Assembly (NCBI GenBank): GCA_020437805.1
Contig: JAGQVV010000001.1
Location: forward strand, 1 to 44,120
From: Flavobacteriales bacterium
GTDB taxonomy: Bacteria > Bacteroidota > Bacteroidia > Flavobacteriales_F > PHOS-HE28
Direction: 5' to 3'
Length of the DNA stretch: 44,120 bases
Positions 8,499 through 17,737 of this stretch are shown here, piece by piece. Made by a program: the position numbers and the translations under genes. The notes below the pieces were generated by a model. The model ran no database searches. It was not told the origin of the DNA and was given only the letters and a program-made list of their open reading frames with translations. Position 1 is the stretch's first letter; each line of letters opens with the position of its first letter.

Positions 8499-9212
8499 AT
8501 GGGAGTGAGAGTGCCACGAAGGAAGGAACGGGTCATGCTCTTGTCCGTGTTGTACCGGATGCATCGGTTATTGCCGATGGGCATGCGATCCAAACTGCGG
8601 CTGTATCTGGACCTTGAATGGATCTTCGACCGCCTGGCCATGGAGGAGTCGTTCCGCTATTATCCAACGAATGACCACCCGTTCCGTGTCCATGCACATC
8701 GTTTCCTGCTGCGTCGGATCGGACCTGGTTCCGTTGTGCTCGACCTGGGCTGCAATGCCGGCGACCTTACCAAGGTCATTGCAAGCAAGGCGCGGGAAGT
8801 GGTTGGAGTGGACCACGACCCTGAGGTCATCTCAAGGGCGAACAAGGGGCTCCATCAGACGAACGTGACGTTCCACCACACCGATGCACTGGCGTACCTG
8901 CAAGGCACGGAGAAGCACTTCGATACGCTCGTGCTGTCGCATATCCTCGAGCATTTGGACGAGCCTGAGCAATTCCTGCAGGCTTTCAGAGGCCACTTCC
9001 AGCAGATCTATATCGAGTTGCCGGATTTCGACAAGACGTATCTGAACCACTTCAGGGTGGAGGTCGGTTCCAGCTTGGTCTACACGGACGATGATCACGT
9101 GCGCGAATTCGACCGGGATGAGTTGCGCGAACTATTGGAGCGTTGTAGCATCCGTATAGTCGAGGCGGAATACCGCTTTGGTATCCAACGCCTATGGTGT
9201 GAGGTCATTTGA
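8499..9212 (+). CDS. Class I SAM-dependent methyltransferase (glycan locus)
   Basis: Up to 237 residues. Motif I reads VVLDLGCNAGD around residue 80, followed by VVGVDHDPEVI and the LSHILEHLDEPEQF segment, all as in Methyltransf_11/25 enzymes. It begins 16 bases after galE and ends 7 bases before the convergent GT2 gene. An internal ATG at 8535 with a purine-rich stretch in front (near 8520) is an alternative start and would remove a basic 12-residue extension. It is the last gene of the plus-strand half of the glycan locus. The substrate is unknown. Confidence 0.82.
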   Translation: MGVRVPRRKERVMLLSVLYRMHRLLPMGMRSKLRLYLDLEWIFDRLAMEESFRYYPTNDHPFRVHAHRFLLRRIGPGSVVLDLGCNAGDLTKVIASKAREVVGVDHDPEVISRANKGLHQTNVTFHHTDALAYLQGTEKHFDTLVLSHILEHLDEPEQFLQAFRGHFQQIYIELPDFDKTYLNHFRVEVGSSLVYTDDDHVREFDRDELRELLERCSIRIVEAEYRFGIQRLWCEVI

Positions 9213-9219
9213 GCCTTAC

Positions 9220-10083
9220 TCAGGAACGCATCAAGCGGCGCATCAGGATCCGAGGGTCGCGAAGGATGGATCGGATCAGGTACGGGACCGCCTTCAGTGG
9301 TGCACCCGCGTTCTTCCAGTAGCTGCCTCCGATGGACCAATAGGCATTGCTCCATACCTCACGGGCCATCGCCGGGTCGTTCAGCAGACCCATGTCCACG
9401 GCCTTGTGCATCAATCGCATATGATCCGCAGCGTACAGGTCCACGTTCCTGCTCATACTGTCGCTCAACACGCGGTAGCGGTTCAAGGCCTTGGGCAGGT
9501 GTGCGTAGCGGAAGTGTTGTGCCATGAACAAGGAAAAGTGCTGGTCGGCGGCGTTGGATAGGTCCGTATCGAAACGGAAACCTACTTCGAAACAAGCACG
9601 TTTCAGCAAGGCGTTACTGCAGGATGCTGGAACCGCAGGTTCGATCCCGAGCAATACGGTCCGGACCACATCCCCGTCCGTTCCTTTCAGCACCAGTCCC
9701 TTCGAGTTCATGTTCGGATCACAGAGCAGAAGGTCCCCGAACACCCAGTCCACACCATCGTTCCGCAGCACATCATACTTCTCCGCGAGGTTCGTGGGTT
9801 CCATGGCGTCATCGGCATCCAAGAAGCCTATACACGCACCTTGGGCAAGGTCCAATCCGGTGTTCCGCGCACTGCATACCCCGCCGTTCGGCTTGTCCAC
9901 GACGCGGATCCGGTCGTCTTCGAAGGCGCGTGCGACGCTGGACGTGTCATCGGACGAACCATCGTTCACGATGATGAGCTCCCATTCGGTCAATGTCTGG
10001 GCCTGCACCGAGCGAACAGCATCACCCAACCACCGCGCGGCGTTGTATGCAGGAATGATGACCGAGACCGTGGGTTCGGTCAT
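9220..10083 (-). CDS. GT2 family glycosyltransferase
   Basis: A 287-residue GT-A protein. It starts with VSVIIPAYNAARWL, then has VNDGSSDDT near residue 40, a PNGGVCSARNTGL segment near 65-77 and the metal-binding FLDADDAM near 88-95. It has no membrane helices, unlike the GT2 at 923, so it is probably a soluble or peripheral enzyme adding one sugar to the growing glycan. Its ATG overlaps the TGA of the flippase-GT4 fusion by 4 bases, so it is the last gene of the minus-strand run that begins at 15925. Confidence 0.88.
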   Translation of the reverse strand: MTEPTVSVIIPAYNAARWLGDAVRSVQAQTLTEWELIIVNDGSSDDTSSVARAFEDDRIRVVDKPNGGVCSARNTGLDLAQGACIGFLDADDAMEPTNLAEKYDVLRNDGVDWVFGDLLLCDPNMNSKGLVLKGTDGDVVRTVLLGIEPAVPASCSNALLKRACFEVGFRFDTDLSNAADQHFSLFMAQHFRYAHLPKALNRYRVLSDSMSRNVDLYAADHMRLMHKAVDMGLLNDPAMAREVWSNAYWSIGGSYWKNAGAPLKAVPYLIRSILRDPRILMRRLMRS

Positions 10084-12623
10084 GCTGACTTGGATAGCGG
10101 GGAGACTTGCACGGAAGCGTATACCTCCACGATCCGTTGGCTGATGGCATCTGCCGAGAAACGCGGTGCGGCCTCGATGGCGACCTTGTTCCGGTCGAAA
10201 TGATCGGGGTTTTCGATGCAGGCGTTCAAAGCCTCGGCCAATGCCCGCGGATCATCAGGAGGGACCAGGATCCCATTGGATCCGTCCACCAACTCGGGTA
10301 CCCCGTTCACGTTCATGGAAACAACCGGTGTCCCACAGCACAGGCTTTCGATCACCACGCAAGGGAGGTTATCCGCGTGTGTGGGCAACACGAAGAGGTG
10401 GCACTGCCGCATCATTTCCGCCATGTCCGCCTTGTTCATGTATCCGGGGAATCGGATGTCCACATGAGGCAGTTCCGCGGCACAGCGTTCTTGGATCGTG
10501 GCGTAATCCACACCGTATCCGACCCAATCCACGCGACAGGACCTCAACCGGTCCGTGGGGATCAAGGCCAAGGCCCGGATGAAGACATCATGGTCCTTCG
10601 GAGGTCTCCATACGGCAGCGAGCATCATACGGAAAGGCTCTGCTTCAGGTGGTGGTCCGGGTCGGAAGACATCCGCAGCAACATTGTGGACGACCACCAG
10701 CTTCTCCTCCGGCACACCGTAATCCTCGTGTAGAACATGGGCAAGGTCCCGGGACACCGGCATCACGAGCTTGATCTGCGGATGTGTGAACCACCGACGG
10801 ATGGCCTTCCGCTCCTGCTCCTGCGCCGCGGGTGGCAGCGATAGGATACCCAGATGATAGTACGAATTGTGTTCGGTAAGGACCACCGGCAGGGACAACC
10901 GGGAGGCCACGTTCAAGACATGGGAGGTGACTTCAGTACGAACATGGATGTGTATCAACGAGAATGGATCCTCCCGATGCCATTCGGCGATCAGGCGGTC
11001 GTAACAGCGACGCACAAGTCGATCGGCCAGTTCGAACCTGCGCAGTGGTGTGAGGATGCTTACGCGATGGACCAATAGGCCATCCTCCATCCCGCTCACG
11101 ATCCGCGTCGTGGGCCAGGGTACACGGCCTTTGATGACCTGTACATACAACACCTCCAGCCTTTGTTGCCGGGCAATGGCCTGGATATGCTCCTTGATGA
11201 ACACACCATTGATGTCCGTACCGGTGGGCCACCAGCCCACCACGCACAGTACCCGTTCCGTGAGCCGTGGAACAGTGACGGGTGATGACAAACGCACGGG
11301 AGGTGCACCAAGCAGGATCGTTCTGAAACGCCCGATATCCGAGCGTCGGATCAAGAACAGGTCGTACACCGGAATACCCATATGGAACCTGATCGTGAAG
11401 AGCATGGTGAGTATGATCACCAAATACACGATGGAAGTGGCCACTGCGGCACCTTCGATCCCCCAGATGGGCACCATGATGAGATCCAGGACGATCGTGA
11501 GCACGGCTGCTAAGGATATGGCATAGAGGTTCACCCGCTGTAGACCGCCGTGTACGATCAATGGCGCCAGGAGTTTCGAGGAACTGCTGAGAACGATACC
11601 CGGCAACAGCAGATACAATGCGGGTACCGATGCGCTGAACACCTCGCCGAAGAGCAATGGTAGCATCCACTTCGCGGTAATGGCGACCAGTATCGCAAGT
11701 CCCAGCACGGCCGTGAAATTCAAACGGGCGACCGTCTTGAACCGTTCCAACATCTCATCTTTGAGTTGGCCGAACAAATAGGGCTGTACCACCCGGGAAA
11801 AGGGGTCTGGAATGTAGAATAGCAACTGTGCAACACCCACGGCCACGGTGTAGATGCCCAGTTCTGATGCCCCCAACTTGTCCCCGATCACCCATATATC
11901 GAAGCGGTAATTGATCAAATTGATCAGGTTGGTGAGGTGGCCCACCAAGGAGAAAGCAAGGATCGGTTTCAGGATGGACCAGGTCCAGGTCGGTATGGGT
12001 GTAATACCGACATCGGTGACGTAGATCACCACCCAGATCATGGTCTGAATGGTCATGGCCGAGGCGGATACGGCAAGAACGGTCGGTAGCACGGTCGAGG
12101 CCTCCATACCGTCACGAACGAAGTAAAGGATGAAGAACGCCACAGCGCTCAAGCCCGCATTCAGGATCCCCATCCAGTTCAGCGTCTTGAACCTTTTCAT
12201 TCCCAGCAGGAATGCGGATACGGCGGTGTTCACCAAGCTCAGGATGATGCTCAGGTATACATAGCCCCAGTAAAGCCATTGGGTCCTCCCACGGGGCATC
12301 AACAATTCGGTCAGTCGGTCGGATCCGGATACGGCAAGGAGCATCAGGGGTACCACGACGATGTCCAGCAGTAACATGGTCGACGCGGTTCCAACAATGC
12401 TCTTGGTCGGGCCTCCGGCCTTGGATGTGAAGAAGGTGATGCCGAAGCCGACGTTGAAGCTCACGAGCATGGCGAGCAAGGCGACCTGGTTCGTCAACAA
12501 GGCATATTCACCTCGGCCCACATCGCCCAGCAAACGCGTTATCAGTGTGCTGGAAACGAAGTACAGGAGCAGGGTGGGCGCCTGCGTAAGGAAGGTGTAG
12601 AATATGCTGCGCTTGAAGCTCAA
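10080..12623 (-). CDS. Fusion protein: Wzx-type polysaccharide flippase plus GT4 glycosyltransferase
   Basis: About 847 residues in one uninterrupted frame. Residues 1 to about 430 form a MATE/Wzx-like transporter with around 12-14 hydrophobic helices; its N-terminal SSTLITRLLG...GRGEY segment is typical for polysaccharide flippases. From about residue 455 to 840 a complete GT4 domain follows: the GWWPTGTDINGVFIKEHIQ start, LTEHNSYY, VVHNV, and the donor-site PTHADNLPCVVIE with its ESLCCGTPVV end. The two halves normally occur as separate proteins. No ATG lies between 12815 and the first helix; a TTG at 12623 sits exactly where homologous flippases start and is taken as start. The GT domain would face the cytoplasm. 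Confidence 0.82.
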   Translation of the reverse strand: MSFKRSIFYTFLTQAPTLLLYFVSSTLITRLLGDVGRGEYALLTNQVALLAMLVSFNVGFGITFFTSKAGGPTKSIVGTASTMLLLDIVVVPLMLLAVSGSDRLTELLMPRGRTQWLYWGYVYLSIILSLVNTAVSAFLLGMKRFKTLNWMGILNAGLSAVAFFILYFVRDGMEASTVLPTVLAVSASAMTIQTMIWVVIYVTDVGITPIPTWTWSILKPILAFSLVGHLTNLINLINYRFDIWVIGDKLGASELGIYTVAVGVAQLLFYIPDPFSRVVQPYLFGQLKDEMLERFKTVARLNFTAVLGLAILVAITAKWMLPLLFGEVFSASVPALYLLLPGIVLSSSSKLLAPLIVHGGLQRVNLYAISLAAVLTIVLDLIMVPIWGIEGAAVATSIVYLVIILTMLFTIRFHMGIPVYDLFLIRRSDIGRFRTILLGAPPVRLSSPVTVPRLTERVLCVVGWWPTGTDINGVFIKEHIQAIARQQRLEVLYVQVIKGRVPWPTTRIVSGMEDGLLVHRVSILTPLRRFELADRLVRRCYDRLIAEWHREDPFSLIHIHVRTEVTSHVLNVASRLSLPVVLTEHNSYYHLGILSLPPAAQEQERKAIRRWFTHPQIKLVMPVSRDLAHVLHEDYGVPEEKLVVVHNVAADVFRPGPPPEAEPFRMMLAAVWRPPKDHDVFIRALALIPTDRLRSCRVDWVGYGVDYATIQERCAAELPHVDIRFPGYMNKADMAEMMRQCHLFVLPTHADNLPCVVIESLCCGTPVVSMNVNGVPELVDGSNGILVPPDDPRALAEALNACIENPDHFDRNKVAIEAAPRFSADAISQRIVEVYASVQVSPLSKSA

Positions 12624-12738
12624 AGGATCGCCTCGTGTATTCCGCGATGATCGTCGTGGCCTATCGGAAAAGTGGAACTCCAAAGGAACGCATCCGTACC
12701 CGATACAGCCCACCTTGGGAAGAACAAGTATCGGTCGC

Positions 12739-13887
12739 TCATATCGTGCGCTCGACCGCCGCCTGGTACTCCGCCATGTATCCGTCCCACATCCGATCGA
12801 ACGAGAACCGTGCAAGGGCGACCGCCTGCCCCGCTTGCCCTACGGCTTTGTGATCACCATCGAGAAGTGAAAGCACACCCCCGGCCAAGGCCGATCCGGT
12901 CCGCATGTTCACCAGTACGCCGCATGGACCATCCTTCATCACATCGGCGAAGCCGCCGGTACGGGTCGATACCACGGGGACCCCGGACATCATGGCCTCG
13001 GCGAAAACAAAGCCGAAGGGTTCATGGTCCGCGGCGTGCAGGTAGACGTCCATGGTCCTGTAGAGCGACGGCACATCGTCCCTGTCAACCCATCCCGTGA
13101 AAACCACATTCGCTTCCAAGCCAGCGTCCTTCACCCATTGTTCCACATCGGGACGCTGCGGACCAGAGCCACAGAATAGGAAACGGACCTTCGGGTAGTG
13201 CTGGACAATGACCTTGGCCGCGTCCACGATATGACGGTATCCTTTCCATTCGATGAACCGGGCCACGGTTCCAATGACCGGGTACGCGTCGTGCAGGCCG
13301 AAACGCGCCCTCAGTCGATCGCATGTCGCCTCATTCCTGGTGGTGAATCGTTCTGTCGGGATGCCATGATGGACAAGCCCCACCTTGGTGCGTGGAACTT
13401 GTTCCATTTCAGTGGTGAAAGTGCGTGTATCCTCTGAAACAGCGATGATGCGTGTGGCCAATCGTGCGGCAAGCCGGTCCAGGAACACCCAACGTGGTGC
13501 ATAGTTCCAATGGAAGCAGGAGTCTTGGCGGGTGAAGAGGCGCACCTTGATACGCGCCAGCCATGCCGCTACCATTCCGGGCAGGGTGTCGTCGAAAAGG
13601 TGACCGTGCACGATATCCGGCCGGTAGCGCATCATATGCCACCACATTTTGGGCACGGCCAGCAACATGCCTGTGGGGCGATGGCGGTCATCGTACTTGA
13701 TCCATTCACAATCGAAGCCATGGGAACGGATCTCATCCAACATGGCCGGCCGGGTGGGGAAAAGGATCAGAAAGCTGAAATGGACACCAGCAGCCTCCTC
13801 CGCGCGCTGCATGAACCAAGATAGGTAAGGAACACCATCGTTGTTGGCGAAGGTGTGCATGATATGGATGCCACGTTGTTCTGTCAT
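12739..13887 (-). CDS. Glycosyltransferase family 4
   Basis: A 382-residue GT-B protein. It has an N-terminal HTFANNDGVPYLSWFMQRA segment, the DIVHGHLFDDTLPG motif near residue 95, VSEDTRTF near 155 and the C-terminal donor domain with VIGTVARFIEWKG, FCGSGPQRPD and the late HAADHEPFGFVFAEAMMSGVPVV motif. The last contains the two glutamates (E-x7-E) used by GT4 enzymes for donor binding. Its ATG overlaps the stop of the upstream glycosyltransferase gene by 4 bases. It probably adds a sugar to the surface glycan; specificity cannot be read. Confidence 0.9.
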   Translation of the reverse strand: MTEQRGIHIMHTFANNDGVPYLSWFMQRAEEAAGVHFSFLILFPTRPAMLDEIRSHGFDCEWIKYDDRHRPTGMLLAVPKMWWHMMRYRPDIVHGHLFDDTLPGMVAAWLARIKVRLFTRQDSCFHWNYAPRWVFLDRLAARLATRIIAVSEDTRTFTTEMEQVPRTKVGLVHHGIPTERFTTRNEATCDRLRARFGLHDAYPVIGTVARFIEWKGYRHIVDAAKVIVQHYPKVRFLFCGSGPQRPDVEQWVKDAGLEANVVFTGWVDRDDVPSLYRTMDVYLHAADHEPFGFVFAEAMMSGVPVVSTRTGGFADVMKDGPCGVLVNMRTGSALAGGVLSLLDGDHKAVGQAGQAVALARFSFDRMWDGYMAEYQAAVERTI

Positions 13888-15023
13888 CCCCGCTGATCCA
13901 GGATTGCGTTGCTCGGGCCATCGCTCACACCATGGGTGGTCCCTTCCAAGAACTCTTCGATCCTTCGGAGGATCACTTCATAGGTCTTCGTCCGTGCATG
14001 TTCGATCCGGTCCGTTGCCAGGGATCTCGACTCTCCGTTCGCAAGAAAGTGGGCCAGATCGGTCAATAGCTCCTGTCGGTCGTTACGCATGTACAGCAGG
14101 TGCCCAATGGGGATGTATTCCGTGAAAATATTGCAGAACACGGGTTTTCCGAAGGCGAGGTATTGGAAGATCTTATGGTGGGAAATGTCGTTGCCGGGCC
14201 ATGTGAAGTCCATGGGGGAGATACAGAAGCGCGAAGCTGCGATGTACGCTTTGAGCTCCTTGAAAGGAAGCACCCCGAGGTAGTGGACATTACCGTGACG
14301 ACCGCCTTGGATCAGCCGCTCGGCCTCCTCCACACCGCGTAGGGCAAAGCGGCCGATGAGCAGGAAAGGGACCTCGGGATGTGCCTCCGTGATCTCCTTG
14401 AGCAGTCCGATATCCACACGCTTGTCCAGCGTACCGACATACAGGCCGAATTCGTGCTGTGGCATGGCTTGGAAAGGAGCTTCGAACTCCTCGGAGGAAA
14501 TGGCATGACTGATGGTGAGCAGCGGCTTACCATAATGCACGAGATCCTTGCTGATCTGTTCGGATATGGTCACGATCCGGTCCACGCGGTCGAAAACGTA
14601 GCGTTCGCCTCTGATCCGGCCATCGTACGCATCCACCGCGATGAAGAGCGACGTCCCGGCCCCAAGCAAAGTCGGTTCGTACAGTCTCGCTGGGTCGAAA
14701 GTGATGAACAGGTCAACCGGCCAACCGTCCGTCTTCAATCGCTGCCGGATGTCACGGGAGACCCAAGTGTTGTTCAACTCGAAGAGGCGATCGTTCAGGG
14801 AAGGGATCCGATTGGTATATCGGAGCACGCGCAAGGAAGGCGATATCGTCGTGTACCCGATCCTCGATCGCAGGAGATCCATAGGGGACCAGCGCCTTGG
14901 AGGATCGAGGAAGAGCACATTGTTGTGCTTCGAAAGTTCGTACGCGTAATTGTGTTTGGAGAACCAGATGTCCCCCCAGCCCTCATTGGATACGATGATG
15001 ATGTTCTTCCCGCGCAGTTCCAT
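13884..15023 (-). CDS. Glycosyltransferase (GT4/GT1-like)
   Basis: A 379-residue protein with GT-B organisation. The N-terminal part has IIIVSNEGWGDIWFSKHNYA, a pattern seen in capsule and O-antigen glycosyltransferases of Bacteroidota. The middle has VDRIVTISEQISKDL near residue 180. The C-terminal part has FGLYVGTLDKRVDIGLL, LLIGRF and FTWPGNDISHHKIFQYLAFGKPV, the last corresponding to the donor-binding loop. The classic E-x7-E is not evident, so catalysis may rely on other residues. It starts 11 bases after the FkbM methyltransferase and overlaps the next gene by 4 bases, so it is part of one operon. Confidence 0.82.
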   Translation of the reverse strand: MELRGKNIIIVSNEGWGDIWFSKHNYAYELSKHNNVLFLDPPRRWSPMDLLRSRIGYTTISPSLRVLRYTNRIPSLNDRLFELNNTWVSRDIRQRLKTDGWPVDLFITFDPARLYEPTLLGAGTSLFIAVDAYDGRIRGERYVFDRVDRIVTISEQISKDLVHYGKPLLTISHAISSEEFEAPFQAMPQHEFGLYVGTLDKRVDIGLLKEITEAHPEVPFLLIGRFALRGVEEAERLIQGGRHGNVHYLGVLPFKELKAYIAASRFCISPMDFTWPGNDISHHKIFQYLAFGKPVFCNIFTEYIPIGHLLYMRNDRQELLTDLAHFLANGESRSLATDRIEHARTKTYEVILRRIEEFLEGTTHGVSDGPSNAILDQRG

Positions 15024-15034
15024 TCAGCCGATGG

Positions 15035-15925
15035 TCATACCGGAAGTCCGATCCTGCGTGCCACGTCCGGCCGGCAAACCAGGAAGTTGAAATGGCCGCT
15101 TCGCGTCAATCGTTCCACTTGCGGGGGTGGCCAGGTCACATCATCGATGTTGAAGAAGAGGTAATCCAACCCTTCGATATGCTTCGATACGCGGTCCGCG
15201 ACCTCATCGGTGAGCAATTCGATGAGCATGGAAGGTCGGTCACGCCGAAGGATCTCGATGAAGCCTTGTAGCACCGCAGGTTCATGCGTCTCGACATCGA
15301 TCTTCAGGAGGTCGACCGTAGAGCATCCCACCTCGTTCAGAATGTCGGTCACGGTGCGGCAGGGTACCTCCACCGGGCGCAGTCGGCTACTGGTATTGTT
15401 CCATTCGGGGTCCAATGAGACGGAGAGCACATGCTCGCTATCGGGCATGTCGTATAGGGTGGCCGTGCCGGTACTATCGCTAACGGCGGCATATATGGCA
15501 TGGATCCCCTTGGCGTTGAGGTCGAAATTGGCCTTCATCTTCCGATGGATCCGTTCAACCACCTCTACCGCTACGATGGTCGCCGAGGGCCTTACGGTCT
15601 TGGCGATGAGTGCATAGACGCCCGTGTTCGCCCCGATGTCGAGGATCACGTTCGCGTCACGGCAAAGCAACACCCACAAGCGGAAGGAGATCTTCTCCCA
15701 CCCGTCCAGACCACGCCAGAACAACTCGTTCTCGATCATGTACCCATGATGCATGATCCGGAATTCACCATGGCCGGGAACCGGAACGGTCACGATCCCT
15801 TTGAAATGCAAATGGCGATAGATCGATCCCGGAAGGGTTACCACCGATCGGATAGCCTTGAAAATGGGCTGCTTGAACGGGATCGCTCCATAGATCCCTT
15901 TCGCGGCGCGCTTGAGCGTTGACAT
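15035..15925 (-). CDS. FkbM family methyltransferase
   Basis: A 296-residue protein with the FkbM signature: VILDIGANTGVYALIA near residues 93-107, a VEVVERIH strand-2 end, and the VDLLKIDVETHEPAVLQG motif near 205-222, which is diagnostic for this family. These enzymes O-methylate sugars or polyketides; here a surface-glycan sugar is the likely target. It is the first gene of the minus-strand glycan operon (15925 down to 9220) and is divergent from rdgB with about 100 bases between the starts. Confidence 0.9.
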   Translation of the reverse strand: MSTLKRAAKGIYGAIPFKQPIFKAIRSVVTLPGSIYRHLHFKGIVTVPVPGHGEFRIMHHGYMIENELFWRGLDGWEKISFRLWVLLCRDANVILDIGANTGVYALIAKTVRPSATIVAVEVVERIHRKMKANFDLNAKGIHAIYAAVSDSTGTATLYDMPDSEHVLSVSLDPEWNNTSSRLRPVEVPCRTVTDILNEVGCSTVDLLKIDVETHEPAVLQGFIEILRRDRPSMLIELLTDEVADRVSKHIEGLDYLFFNIDDVTWPPPQVERLTRSGHFNFLVCRPDVARRIGLPV

Positions 15926-16012
15926 ACTGGACTTGTGGCCATCAAAGAACGTGGATCGAACGCAATGGTTGTCCCGATGCCGTCACAAGTCGCGATATGG
16001 TGATCGGTCCTG

Positions 16013-16020
16013 CATCTTTG
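16013..16020 (+). promoter_or_regulatory. Candidate -7 element (CATCTTTG) placed 4 bases before the rdgB start
   Basis: Seven of eight bases match TAnnTTTG. Only four bases separate it from the ATG at 16025. With the usual distance between -7 element and transcription start, the transcript would begin at or next to the start codon. No convincing -33 element is visible. Confidence 0.5.
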
Positions 16021-16024
16021 TCCC

Positions 16025-16603
16025 ATGCCATCATTGCTGCTCTGTAGCGGTAATCCGGGGAAGCTGGTCGAGCTCCGTGCCTTGCTTCCAAGAGAGATCG
16101 ATGTCCTCTCCTTGGCCGACGTGGGACTTGCCTCCGACCTCCCGGAGAACGGGGGCACTCTTCTCGCGAACGCCTTGGAGAAAGCACGGTTCGCATTCGC
16201 CCATGCAGGCCTGCCTTGCCTGGCGGATGATACAGGCCTCGAGGTGGATGCCTTGTCCGGTCGCCCGGGCGTCCGTTCCGCCCGGTACGCTGGTGAAGCG
16301 AAGGATCCCTATGCGAACATGGAACTCCTGTTGCGCGAATTGGAGCGAGCCGATGACCGTAGCGCTCGATTTCGCACCGTGCTTGCATTGGTCACTGCCG
16401 ATGGCGAGCATACGTTCGAGGGCATTGTGGAGGGTGAGATCGCCAAGGCTCCCTCCGGGAAAGGCGGCTTTGGCTATGACCCGGTATTCCGACCCAAGGG
16501 ATTCACCACCACCTTCGCGGAAATGGATGCGGCGACGAAGAATTCGATCGGACATCGCGGCCGAGCGATGCGATCGTTCCTGGAGTTCCTCACGACCAAC
16601 TAA
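16025..16603 (+). CDS. rdgB: XTP/dITP diphosphatase (RdgB/HAM1 family)
   Basis: A 192-residue protein of normal family length. It has the N-terminal SGNPGKLVELR substrate-binding motif (family form TxNxxKxxE), DDTGLEVDAL near residues 68-77, the PGVRSARYAG segment and GGFGYDPVF near 148-156. It hydrolyses non-canonical purine nucleoside triphosphates such as ITP and XTP, keeping them out of DNA and RNA. Its stop codon overlaps that of convergent ddl by three to four bases. A -7 promoter element lies directly before the ATG, suggesting a leaderless mRNA. Confidence 0.95.
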   Translation: MPSLLLCSGNPGKLVELRALLPREIDVLSLADVGLASDLPENGGTLLANALEKARFAFAHAGLPCLADDTGLEVDALSGRPGVRSARYAGEAKDPYANMELLLRELERADDRSARFRTVLALVTADGEHTFEGIVEGEIAKAPSGKGGFGYDPVFRPKGFTTTFAEMDAATKNSIGHRGRAMRSFLEFLTTN

Positions 16604-17583
16604 CGACGTTCCAGGCAAACCTGCAATGTGCTGTTCACGGCGGCGTCTATGCCGAGCCCATCCACCTTCAACATCTTGGGGTAGATGCTGGCCTCGCTGA
16701 AGCCGGGTGTGGTGTTCACCTCGATCGTCACGAGTTCCGTTCCGGTCCAGAAGTGGTCCACGCGCACCATTCCTCGGCACTCCAGGGCTTGATAAATAGC
16801 CACCGACCGTTCTTGGACCAGTCGCGTTACCTCGTCCGATACCGGCGCAGGCACGATCTCCTGGGTATCAGTCGCGTGATATTTCGCCTCGTAGTCGAAG
16901 AATTCACGCGTGGTCCGGATCTCGCACAGTGGGAGTGCACGAACGCCCGTTGCCGTGGTGAGTACGCCACAGGTCAGTTCCGTTCCGCTAACCGCCCCTT
17001 CCACCATCACTACCGGGCTTTCGCGAAAAGCCGCTTCAAGAGCGGCTCCCAACTCATCCGCCTTTTTCACTTTGCTTACTCCCAAACTGCTTCCGCTTTG
17101 GTCCGGCTTCACGAACACGGGAAGGCCCAATGCGGCGATGGACTCCTCGGGCATGGTAAGATCACGATGCACCAATACCGAAGGGGCGACACGGAATCCC
17201 AACTGGCGCAGTAAGGCGGTGGTCGCGTATTTGCTGAATGTGAGCGACATATTGAGCACACCTCCGGTCTGGTAGGGGATACCAAGCATGTCCAAGTAGC
17301 CCTGGAGCAGGCCATCCTCACCCGGCGTTCCATGGATCGCGATCAATGCCCCTGCGAATCGTTCAGTTCCGTTGCCCCGGTCCAGTGTGAAGCCACCGCG
17401 GTCGAACGGAACAGGGCTGCCATCAGGTCGTTCGCATGTCCATGGTGAACGGGTCAAGGTCACATAGTACGGGTCGAAACGCTTGGTGTCCAAGGCATTC
17501 AGCATGCATGCAGCACTCTGGTGACTGATGACGGATTCCCCGGAATAACCGCCACGGACCACGGCGATGGCTGGAACTTGCAT
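16600..17583 (-). CDS. ddl: D-alanine--D-alanine ligase
   Basis: A 327-residue ATP-grasp enzyme that joins two D-alanines for peptidoglycan precursors. Visible are the N-terminal VVRGGYSGESVISHQSA segment, IHGTPGEDG near residue 90, FVKPDQSGSSLGVSKV (ATP-grasp loop) near 150-165, the R-x-D-x-F metal-site strand VRVDHF and the EVNTTPGFSEASIYPKM segment near the end, where most Ddl enzymes read ENVNTLPG-like motifs. An in-frame ATG lies 24 bases upstream at 17607, but a CAGCTTTG promoter-like box at 17605-17612 favours the start at 17583. It is divergent from the PASTA gene, a functional fit since both concern the cell wall. Confidence 0.92.
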   Translation of the reverse strand: MQVPAIAVVRGGYSGESVISHQSAACMLNALDTKRFDPYYVTLTRSPWTCERPDGSPVPFDRGGFTLDRGNGTERFAGALIAIHGTPGEDGLLQGYLDMLGIPYQTGGVLNMSLTFSKYATTALLRQLGFRVAPSVLVHRDLTMPEESIAALGLPVFVKPDQSGSSLGVSKVKKADELGAALEAAFRESPVVMVEGAVSGTELTCGVLTTATGVRALPLCEIRTTREFFDYEAKYHATDTQEIVPAPVSDEVTRLVQERSVAIYQALECRGMVRVDHFWTGTELVTIEVNTTPGFSEASIYPKMLKVDGLGIDAAVNSTLQVCLERR

Positions 17584-17604
17584 GGGTGCAGGAGGGTGTT
17601 GGGG

Positions 17605-17612
17605 CAAAGCTG
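17605..17612 (-). promoter_or_regulatory. Candidate -7 element (CAGCTTTG) for ddl
   Basis: On the minus strand this matches TAnnTTTG in seven of eight positions and lies 21 bases before the ATG at 17583. It overlaps the alternative start at 17607, which argues for the shorter protein. Confidence 0.4.
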
Positions 17613-17693
17613 GGCCGCGCCCGGAAAGGAACGGATGGGGTTCCTGTCAAAGTGTGAACCGGGCCGTGTGGAACCGCCGCAGGCACAGGCGGC

Positions 17694-17701
17694 TATCTTT
17701 G
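17694..17701 (+). promoter_or_regulatory. Candidate -7 element (TATCTTTG) for the PASTA gene
   Basis: This is a perfect TAnnTTTG match, 36 bases before the ATG at 17738, in the 154-base gap between the divergent ddl and PASTA genes. It would drive the PASTA, T9SS and pseudouridine synthase operon. Confidence 0.55.
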
Positions 17702-17737
17702 GCGCCTTGCCATCCTTGCGGCAAGCTCTTGACCTGT

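Noticed and set aside
10933-11670. Second minus-strand frame of 245 codons inside the flippase-GT4 fusion, which might hint at a frameshift
   Set aside because: The main frame runs without a break through both domains with intact motifs, so no frameshift is needed.
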